Assembly (NCBI GenBank): GCA_029262915.1
Contig: JAJCYN010000294.1
Span: forward strand, 1 to 5,257
DNA from: Flavobacteriales bacterium
GTDB lineage: Bacteria; Bacteroidota; Bacteroidia; Flavobacteriales_E; Vicingaceae
Length of the DNA: 5,257 nucleotides
Reading direction: 5' to 3'
Part shown: positions 1 through 5,257 of the stretch, piece by piece
Numbering within the stretch: the stretch's first letter is position 1
Layout of the letters: every line of letters starts with the position of its first letter
The notes under the pieces: model-generated
Told to the model about the DNA's origin: nothing
Seen by the model: the letters and a program-made list of their open reading frames with translations, nothing else
The model's database searches: none
Program-made: the position numbers and the translations under genes

Positions 1-603
1 TATGAAGGAACAGATGCTTCTATGTTTGAAATTAACCCTGTATTAAAAACATCAGATAACAACATTATTGCTGTAGATTCTAAGGTGAATGTTGATGATA
101 GTGCTTTGTTTAGGCACAAAGACATTGCCGAAATGCACGATCCAACTGAAGATAATCCAATTGAATTAGAAGCAGCTGAAGCAGGGTTAAATTATGTTGA
201 TTTAGATGGAAATGTGGGATGTATGGTTAACGGAGCTGGATTGGCAATGGCAACTATGGATATTATTAAATTATCAGGTGGAGAACCAGCTAACTTTTTG
301 GATGTCGGAGGTACAGCAGATGCTGAAAGAGTTGAAAAAGCATTTAGAATGATATTAAAAGACCCTAATGTAAAAGCCATATTGGTTAATATTTTTGGTG
401 GTATTGTAAGGTGTGATAGAGTTGCACAAGGTGTTGTAGATGCTTATAAAAACATTGGAGATATACCAGTGCCAATTATAGTTCGTTTACAAGGAACAAA
501 TGCTGAAGAAGCGAAAAAATTAATTGATGAATCTGGTTTAGAAGTTCACTCAGCAGTATTGTTAAAAGAAGCTGCACAAAAAGTGAGTGAAGTTTTAGCT
601 TAA
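1..603 (+). CDS. sucC: Succinyl-CoA synthetase (ADP-forming) beta subunit, C-terminal half (5' end cut by window)
   Basis: Beta subunit of succinyl-CoA synthetase, which converts succinyl-CoA plus ADP (or GDP) and phosphate to succinate, CoA and ATP (or GTP) in the TCA cycle, working in the cytoplasm with the alpha subunit SucD. The frame is open from base 1, so the ATG at 22 is internal; 200 residues are visible of a family length near 390-400. Numbering from base 1, the EINP motif (E10, N12) and D26 have the spacing of the E. coli Mg2+ ligands N199 and D213. NGAG (77-80) and GGIVRCD (133-139) match the ligase domain that contacts the alpha subunit and substrate. What remains is the end of the ATP-grasp region plus the complete CoA-ligase-like domain. 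No residue looks degraded. No sucD follows; the next gene is an unrelated secreted protein 36 bases on. The identification is near certain; nucleotide specificity cannot be read from this half. Confidence 0.97.
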   Translation, partial: YEGTDASMFEINPVLKTSDNNIIAVDSKVNVDDSALFRHKDIAEMHDPTEDNPIELEAAEAGLNYVDLDGNVGCMVNGAGLAMATMDIIKLSGGEPANFLDVGGTADAERVEKAFRMILKDPNVKAILVNIFGGIVRCDRVAQGVVDAYKNIGDIPVPIIVRLQGTNAEEAKKLIDESGLEVHSAVLLKEAAQKVSEVLA

Positions 604-639
604 TTACCATTATAAATATAATTTAAAATATTTTTTCTT

Positions 640-1827
640 TTGCGAATATCTGTTCTTATATTCTTATTTCTCCATATTGTTTCATTTAATGCTGAGGCAC
701 AGAGTTTTATAAATGGTGATTTAAATGGAGCTATTGCAACTTCTTCAAATCCAACTAGTTGGATTAATGTTCCCAATACTGATGTAAATTGTCAAGCAAG
801 TGCAGCTTTTGCTTCTACTCCTGAAGTGATTAATACAACTGGGCCTGATGTTGCTAATGGTGTTAACGGAAACCCTTTTTCGGGAGGAACCTTGCTGAGT
901 GGGTTACACTTAAAGGTAGGCATATTTACCACCTACCAAGAAGGAATTATGCAAACGGTTACTGGGTTTACGATTGGTACTGATTATGATATAAATCTTC
1001 ATCAAACCGTAATTAAAGCATCAAATGCTTTAGATAATACAGGCTCATGGTCGGTATATTTTGATAATACTCTTATTGGAGTAACAGCAAGTACCACTAG
1101 CACTATGCCGTTTAATAGTAATAGTCATCCATGGGAACTCCGCACCTTAACATTTACTGCTACTGCCACATCTCACGTTATTAAATTTTTACCAACTGAT
1201 GATGACGCTAATATTACCAATTCAGCTGGTGGAATACGAATGGGACTTGATAATCTTTCAATTACTTCTATAGTACCTTTACATATAGATTTATTAGAAT
1301 TTAATACTCAAAATCAAAATGATGCTGTTAGAACATTCTGGTCTACTGCTACCGAAATAAATAACGATTATTTCACTATTATGCGTAGTAAAGATGGCTT
1401 GTCTTTTGAACAAATAGGAACTGTAAATGGTGCTGGTAATTCTAATTCAGTACTAAATTACGTATTTTATGATGCATACCCTTATAATGGAATTTCTTAT
1501 TACCAACTTAAACAAACTGATTTTAATAGTATTTCATCGCTTTCAGATATCGTATCAGTTTATCGTGATGATTTAAGTATTATTAATATATATCCCAATC
1601 CTGCTGGAAATCTGATACAAGTAGTTCTTGGCTACGAGTTAAATACAGTAATAACTGTAAATATTTACAATTCAGTTGGGCAGAAAATATTATTTTCCAA
1701 TTATCAAATAAATAAAGGAATATCAACTATAAATATTGATGTGAGTAGTCTTGCTGGTGGGGTTTATTCAATAAAAATAATTACTCCTTTTGAAGAATAT
1801 GTGCAACAGGAATTTATTAAAAAATAA
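640..1827 (+). CDS. Secreted protein with type IX secretion C-terminal sorting domain (type A), TTG start
   Basis: 395-residue exported protein of unknown specific function. Residues 1-20 are a signal peptide: R2, hydrophobic core about 3-16, then AEA before Q21. Cleavage there would leave an N-terminal Gln, as expected under the Bacteroidetes 'Q-rule' (pyroglutamate formation on signal peptidase I products). Residues about 23-208 form a beta-rich, Ser/Thr/Asn-rich domain ending in GLDNLSI; it recalls galactose-binding-like jelly rolls but I cannot assign a family. Residues about 212-308 are the linker common in these cargos, with the TATEINNDYFTI and GISYYQLKQTDF motifs. Residues about 312-395 are the T9SS sorting domain: IYPNPAGN, NIYNSVGQ, DVSSLAGGVYSIKI and a terminal KK. 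The protein should cross the inner membrane by Sec and the outer membrane by T9SS, then be released or anchored. The start is TTG: the in-frame stop TAA lies at 619-621, no in-frame ATG precedes the signal peptide, and the first in-frame ATG is far inside. No Shine-Dalgarno is visible. The class is certain, the biological role unknown. Confidence 0.9.
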   Translation: MRISVLIFLFLHIVSFNAEAQSFINGDLNGAIATSSNPTSWINVPNTDVNCQASAAFASTPEVINTTGPDVANGVNGNPFSGGTLLSGLHLKVGIFTTYQEGIMQTVTGFTIGTDYDINLHQTVIKASNALDNTGSWSVYFDNTLIGVTASTTSTMPFNSNSHPWELRTLTFTATATSHVIKFLPTDDDANITNSAGGIRMGLDNLSITSIVPLHIDLLEFNTQNQNDAVRTFWSTATEINNDYFTIMRSKDGLSFEQIGTVNGAGNSNSVLNYVFYDAYPYNGISYYQLKQTDFNSISSLSDIVSVYRDDLSIINIYPNPAGNLIQVVLGYELNTVITVNIYNSVGQKILFSNYQINKGISTINIDVSSLAGGVYSIKIITPFEEYVQQEFIKK

Positions 1828-1878
1828 GTATATATAGCTCATCATTATGAACCTGTCTGTAATCTTAATAAAATAGAT

Positions 1879-1908
1879 AAGTCCTCATGCGATGTGGGGA
1901 CTTTTGTT
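1879..1908 (+). terminator. Probable intrinsic terminator after the T9SS cargo gene
   Basis: A hairpin starts 51 bases past the stop codon of the T9SS gene. The left arm AAGTCCTCA (1879-1887) pairs with TGGGGACTT (1895-1903) over nine positions, with one T-G wobble, around a seven-base loop. The right arm runs into a T-rich tail (TTTTG then TTTA). The tail is interrupted by a G, so efficiency may be moderate. It would end transcripts coming from sucC and the T9SS gene before the ffh promoter region. Seen directly as a pairing; its function is inferred. Confidence 0.65.
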
Positions 1909-1954
1909 TATAAGCTATTTTGGTTGTGATGCAATAATTTCCGATAAGAAATAT

Positions 1955-1962
1955 TAAATTTG
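1955..1962 (+). promoter_or_regulatory. Candidate -7 promoter element (TAnnTTTG) for ffh-folD
   Basis: TAAATTTG matches the Bacteroidota primary sigma factor -7 consensus TAnnTTTG exactly. It lies 25 bases before the ffh ATG and downstream of the hairpin at 1879-1903, so it would give a leader of roughly 15-20 bases. I see no good -33 TTG at the expected spacing; the nearest upstream TTG (1924-1926) is too far. The match is short in AT-rich DNA, so it rests mainly on position. Confidence 0.45.
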
Positions 1963-1987
1963 TGTTTCAAAAAATTGATAGAACAAG

Positions 1988-3316
1988 ATGTTTGATAGTT
2001 TATCCGATAAGTTAGACAGAGCCTTTAAGGTATTAAAAGGGCAAGGACAAGTAACCGAAATTAATGTAGCCGAAACGGTTAAGGAAATTCGTAGAGCATT
2101 ATTAGATGCAGATGTTAGCTACAAAGTTGCTAAGCAATTTACTGATACAGTTAAAGAAAAAGCCTTAGGGGAGAATGTGATTAATGCAGTTTCTCCGAAC
2201 CAATTAATGGTTAAAATCACTCATGATGAGTTAGCCAAATTAATGGGTGGAGGTATGTCTGATATTAATATCACTGGTAATCCTGCTGTTATCTTAATTG
2301 CTGGGTTACAAGGGTCGGGTAAAACAACTTTTTCAGGAAAATTAGCATTACATCTAAAAAATAAAAAAGGAAAAAATCCTTTATTGGTTGCTGGTGATGT
2401 TTACAGACCTGCCGCGATTGATCAGTTACATGTTTTAGGTGAGCAAGTTGGAGTTGAGGTTTGGAGTGATAAAGAAAACAAAAGCCCCGTTGATATTGCT
2501 AAAAAAGCTGTTGCTGAAGCAAAAGCAAAAGGACATAATGTGGTCATTATAGATACTGCTGGTCGTTTAGCTATAGATGAACAAATGATGAATGAAATTG
2601 AGAAAGTGAAGAAAGCTGTTTCTCCTCAAGAAACGTTGTTTGTTGTTGATTCTATGACTGGTCAGGATGCAGTAAATACAGCAAAAACTTTTAATGATAG
2701 ATTAGATTTTGATGGAGTTGTATTGACTAAGTTAGACGGTGATACAAGAGGTGGAGCAGCACTTTCTATCCGTAATGTAGTTGACAAACCAATTAAATTT
2801 ATTGGTACTGGAGAGAAGATGGAAGCATTGGATGTGTTTCATCCAGACAGAATGGCGGACAGGATATTGGGAATGGGTGATGTGGTAAGTTTGGTTGAAC
2901 GTGCCCAAGAACAATATGATGAAGAGGCCGCTCGAAAACTTCAAAAGAAAATTGCTAAAAATCAGTTTGATTTCAATGATTTTATGAGTCAAATAGGTCA
3001 GATAAAGAAAATGGGTAATGTCAAAGATTTAATGGGAATGATTCCTGGAGTAGGGAAGGCAATGAAAAATATGGATATTGATGATGATGCTTTTAAAGGT
3101 ATTGAAGCAATTATTCAATCAATGACTCCGCAAGAACGTGCTCAGCCAAAATTATTAAATGGAAGTAGAAGAAAAAGATTAGCTTTAGGAAGTGGAACGT
3201 CTATACAAGATGTAAATAAATTGATTAAACAATTTGACCAAACCAGCAAAATGATGCGTATGATGGGAGATAAGAAAAAGATGGCTCAGATGATGAAAAG
3301 TATGCCTAAAAGATAA
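1988..3316 (+). CDS. ffh: Signal recognition particle protein Ffh (SRP54 homologue, GTPase)
   Basis: Protein component of the bacterial signal recognition particle: with the SRP RNA it binds hydrophobic signal sequences on ribosomes and, through GTP-dependent pairing with FtsY, delivers nascent membrane proteins to SecYEG. The 442 residues match full family length. The N domain is about 1-88, with ALLDADV at 38-44. The G domain is about 95-297: P-loop GLQGSGKT 106-113, [11 protein letters not shown] 137-147, DTAGR 189-193, TKLDGD 247-252 followed by RGG 254-256, and GTGE 273-276. The M domain is about 300-442: IPGVGKAMK finger-loop region (352-360), the RNA-binding segment [13 protein letters not shown] (393-405), and a Met- and Lys-rich tail (422-442). 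All GTPase motifs are intact. The ATG is supported by the canonical N-terminus (MFDSLSDKL); no clear Shine-Dalgarno precedes it. It is followed after 4 bases by folD, so the two are probably cotranscribed. The SRP RNA gene is not in this window. Confidence 0.98.
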   Translation: MFDSLSDKLDRAFKVLKGQGQVTEINVAETVKEIRRALLDADVSYKVAKQFTDTVKEKALGENVINAVSPNQLMVKITHDELAKLMGGGMSDINITGNPAVILIAGLQGSGKTTFSGKLALHLKNKKGKNPLLVAGDVYRPAAIDQLHVLGEQVGVEVWSDKENKSPVDIAKKAVAEAKAKGHNVVIIDTAGRLAIDEQMMNEIEKVKKAVSPQETLFVVDSMTGQDAVNTAKTFNDRLDFDGVVLTKLDGDTRGGAALSIRNVVDKPIKFIGTGEKMEALDVFHPDRMADRILGMGDVVSLVERAQEQYDEEAARKLQKKIAKNQFDFNDFMSQIGQIKKMGNVKDLMGMIPGVGKAMKNMDIDDDAFKGIEAIIQSMTPQERAQPKLLNGSRRKRLALGSGTSIQDVNKLIKQFDQTSKMMRMMGDKKKMAQMMKSMPKR

Positions 3317-3320
3317 AAAT

Positions 3321-4202
3321 ATGGAACCAACAATTATTAGTGGGAAAGAAGTTTCCAACAGCGTTAAAGACGAAATAGCACTGGAAGTAGAAAAGATTAA
3401 ATCTAGTGGTGGAAAAACACCTCACTTAGCAGCTATTCTAGTTGGTGAAGATGGGGCAAGTAGAACGTATGTGAATGCTAAAGTAAAGGCTTGTGAAAGA
3501 GTAGGTTTTGGTTCTACTTTGGTAAAATTAGATGCTGATACTTCTGAAGAGGAATTATTGAATACCATCAACCAATTAAATAACGATAATGATATTGATG
3601 GGTTTATCGTTCAACTACCATTACCAAGTCATATTGATGAGCAAAAAGTAACTGAGGCAATTGCTCCAGGAAAAGATGTGGATGGATTTCATCCGGTTAG
3701 TTTAGGGAAGATGCTATTGGATTTACCAAGTTTTTTACCTGCCACTCCTGCTGGAATTGTTGAGATGCTAAGACATTATAATATTCCGACTGAAGGAAAA
3801 CATTGTGTGGTCATTGGAAGAAGCCATATTGTTGGATCTCCTATGAGTGTATTGATGGCACGTAATGCGAATCCTGGGAATTGTACGGTAACTTTAACGC
3901 ATAGTAGAACTCAAAACTTAAATGAAATTTGTGCTTCAGCAGACATATTAATTGTTGCTATTGGTAAACCGGAGTTCGTTACAGCAGATATGGTTAAAGA
4001 GGGAGCAACAGTTATTGATGTTGGTATTCATAGAATTGAAGATAGTTCAAAGAAATCAGGTTTTAGATTACTAGGAGATGTAAAATTTGACGAAGTAGCA
4101 GCCAAGTGTGAGTTTATTTCACCTGTTCCTGGCGGAGTAGGCCCCATGACTATAGCTTCTTTATTGAAGAATACCTTGTTGGCTGTTCAGTTGAAAAGCT
4201 AA
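3321..4202 (+). CDS. folD: Bifunctional methylenetetrahydrofolate dehydrogenase / methenyltetrahydrofolate cyclohydrolase
   Basis: Cytoplasmic enzyme of one-carbon metabolism. It oxidises 5,10-methylene-THF to 5,10-methenyl-THF with NADP+ and hydrolyses that to 10-formyl-THF, supplying purine and formyl-Met-tRNA synthesis. The 293 residues match family length. Active-site residues align with E. coli FolD: Y50 and the catalytic K54 in YVNAK, Q98 in VQLPLP, and D121 in KDVDGFHP. The dinucleotide-binding loop is [10 protein letters not shown] (166-175). The signature PGGVGPMT is at 270-277. A short insert around 240-247 (EDSSKKSG) lies before the GDV strand and should be harmless. The ATG is 4 bases after the ffh stop, which suggests cotranscription and possibly translational coupling; a distinct promoter is not seen. 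The stop codon is one base from the stop of the convergent amidohydrolase gene. Cofactor choice (NADP rather than NAD) is assumed from the family. Identification is very secure. Confidence 0.98.
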   Translation: MEPTIISGKEVSNSVKDEIALEVEKIKSSGGKTPHLAAILVGEDGASRTYVNAKVKACERVGFGSTLVKLDADTSEEELLNTINQLNNDNDIDGFIVQLPLPSHIDEQKVTEAIAPGKDVDGFHPVSLGKMLLDLPSFLPATPAGIVEMLRHYNIPTEGKHCVVIGRSHIVGSPMSVLMARNANPGNCTVTLTHSRTQNLNEICASADILIVAIGKPEFVTADMVKEGATVIDVGIHRIEDSSKKSGFRLLGDVKFDEVAAKCEFISPVPGGVGPMTIASLLKNTLLAVQLKS

Positions 4203-4203
4203 A

Positions 4204-5257
4204 TTACTGTTTGTAAATCTTCCCGTCTTTCATTACAAAAATTACTTTAGTCATAACGTTAATGTCTTTTATTGGGTCGCCATCTACAGCAATGATATCT
4301 GCTAGTTTACCAACTTCAATAACTCCTATTTTATCATTTTCTAAGATTAATGCATTAGTAATGGTGGCAGCTTGGATAGCTTCTATAGCTGGCATTCCTG
4401 CTTCAACCATATAGCCAAATTCTTTTCCATTTTCACCGTGTTTAAATACCCCAGCATCTGTTCCAAAAGCTATTTTTACACCTTTTTTATAGGCTTTTCC
4501 AAAAGTTCCTTGAATTTTTGGTCCCACTTCTAATGCTTTAGGAACAACTATTTCAGGATAAAAATCTTTTACTTTGGCTTTCTCTGTTACTTCTTTTCCA
4601 GCAGTAATTGTTGGTACTAAATAAACATCATATTTTTTCATTAACTCCATTGTTTCCTCGCTCATCATTGTTCCATGTTCTATGGTTTTAACACCACCTA
4701 ATATTGCTCTTCTCATTCCTTCATCTCCGTGAGCGTGGGCAGCAACATGCATTCCGTAATCTTTAGCAGTACTGCAAATTGCTTTTATTTCGTCTATCGT
4801 AAATTGTGGGTTGGAACTGCTTTTAGCAACACTCAAAACACCACCAGTTGCAGTTATCTTTATACAATCAACCCCATTTTTATAACGTTGTCTTACTGCT
4901 TTTCTACATTCATCTACTCCGTTTACCACACCTTCTTTTGGGCCTGGATCACCCATTAAATCTTTTTTCCATCCATTCGTTGGATCTGCATGACCCCCTG
5001 TTGTCGCAATAGATTTTCCTGCTGAATAAATTCTAGGGCCAACTGTTGTTCCTTTATTTATAGCATTTCTCATAGATGTATTTACCCCAGAACCTCCTAA
5101 ATCTCTAACAGTTGTAAATCCAGCCATTAAAGTTGTTTTTACAAAATTTACAGAACGTAATGCTTTATCGGCATCATTTAATTTAAAAGGTTCTGTATAT
5201 GATTTAGGATTAAATTCTCCCTCAACATGAACATGCATGTCAATTAAACCTGGCATT
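4204..5257 (-). CDS. Metal-dependent amidohydrolase, Xaa-Pro dipeptidase-like (N-terminus beyond right edge)
   Basis: Amidohydrolase-superfamily TIM-barrel enzyme of the COG1228 / prolidase-like group, whose characterised relatives hydrolyse dipeptides or N-acylated amino acids with a binuclear metal centre. Numbering from the Met at 5256, which is internal: HxH at H8/H10 in PGLIDMHVH, the metal-bridging lysine K133 in CIKITATGG, His ligands at H174 or H176 (AAHAHGDEG) and H194 (IEHGT), and the catalytic D267 in FGTDAG. All expected residues are present. The C-terminus (GKLADIIAVDGDP, VMKDGKIY) forms the small beta domain next to the barrel. In this superfamily the PGLIDMHVH strand is preceded by some 50-90 residues, so the true start, and any signal peptide, lies outside the window. 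Flavobacterial relatives often carry a signal peptide, so a periplasmic location is possible but not visible here. The substrate cannot be read from sequence. The gene converges on folD with a one-base gap. Confidence 0.9.
   Translation of the reverse strand, partial: MPGLIDMHVHVEGEFNPKSYTEPFKLNDADKALRSVNFVKTTLMAGFTTVRDLGGSGVNTSMRNAINKGTTVGPRIYSAGKSIATTGGHADPTNGWKKDLMGDPGPKEGVVNGVDECRKAVRQRYKNGVDCIKITATGGVLSVAKSSSNPQFTIDEIKAICSTAKDYGMHVAAHAHGDEGMRRAILGGVKTIEHGTMMSEETMELMKKYDVYLVPTITAGKEVTEKAKVKDFYPEIVVPKALEVGPKIQGTFGKAYKKGVKIAFGTDAGVFKHGENGKEFGYMVEAGMPAIEAIQAATITNALILENDKIGVIEVGKLADIIAVDGDPIKDINVMTKVIFVMKDGKIYKQ

Noticed and set aside
192..380. Minus-strand open frame of 62 codons inside sucC
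   Set aside because: It lies wholly opposite conserved sucC coding sequence and its translation resembles no protein I recognise.
614..640. AT-only hairpin (AAATAT / ATATTT) followed by a T-rich run between sucC and the next gene, a possible sucC terminator
   Set aside because: Six A-T pairs with an eight-base loop are too weak for a convincing terminator, and such pairings are expected by chance in DNA this AT-rich.
915..937. Perfect 6-base inverted repeat GGTAGG / CCTACC inside the T9SS cargo gene
   Set aside because: It is short, lies inside a well-supported coding frame, and has no T-tract or regulatory context, so it is probably chance.
1847..1876. Tiny ORF of about 9 codons between the T9SS gene and the hairpin
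   Set aside because: It is too short, has no ribosome-binding or coding signal, and lies in an AT-rich 3' region.
1833..1918. ATAGCT (1834-1839) and AGCTAT (1913-1918) as inverted repeats flanking the terminator hairpin
   Set aside because: The core AGCT is itself palindromic, the match is only six bases, and there is no target duplication or mobile-element gene nearby.
2732..2992. Minus-strand open frame of 86 codons inside ffh
   Set aside because: It lies opposite the conserved G and M domains of ffh and has a low-complexity, non-protein-like translation.
4729..4959. Plus-strand open frame of 76 codons inside the amidohydrolase gene
   Set aside because: It overlaps the conserved metal-binding region on the other strand, and its Cys/Phe/Tyr/Ser-rich translation is typical of an antisense shadow frame.
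1..5257. CRISPR array, tRNA or rRNA, SRP RNA, insertion sequence, defence or toxin-antitoxin module
   Set aside because: No spaced direct repeats, no recognisable RNA-gene sequence, no transposase or mobile-element ends. Intergenic space totals about 200 bases, and all coding space is taken by recognisable genes.

Overview
The window looks like ordinary chromosome from a member of the Bacteroidota, most likely a marine or freshwater Flavobacteriales-type bacterium. The evidence is an AT-rich base composition in every gene, lack of Shine-Dalgarno sequences, a TAnnTTTG-type promoter element, a secreted protein with a type IX secretion (T9SS) C-terminal sorting domain, and protein variants typical of that phylum (for example DVYRPAA in Ffh). 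The genus cannot be named from this stretch.

Layout, left to right: (1) the C-terminal half of sucC (succinyl-CoA synthetase beta subunit), cut by the left edge; (2) after 36 bases, a secreted T9SS cargo protein that starts at TTG; (3) a 160-base intergenic stretch with a probable intrinsic terminator followed by a probable promoter; (4) ffh, the SRP GTPase; (5) after 4 bases, folD, the bifunctional methylene-THF dehydrogenase/cyclohydrolase; (6) on the minus strand, convergent with folD and separated by one base, a metal-dependent amidohydrolase of the Xaa-Pro dipeptidase-like group, whose N-terminus lies beyond the right edge.

The genes do not form one pathway. sucC is TCA cycle, ffh is membrane-protein targeting, folD is one-carbon metabolism, the T9SS protein is an exported surface or secreted product, and the amidohydrolase is probably a peptidase, possibly periplasmic. 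ffh and folD are very probably one transcription unit. The T9SS gene may be read through from sucC, and the terminator after it closes that unit.

I looked for a hidden system (repeats, CRISPR, mobile elements, RNA genes, small ORFs, toxin-antitoxin or defence modules) and found none. All the enzymes have intact recognisable active-site residues. The least understood element is the N-terminal beta-rich domain of the T9SS cargo protein, which I cannot assign.
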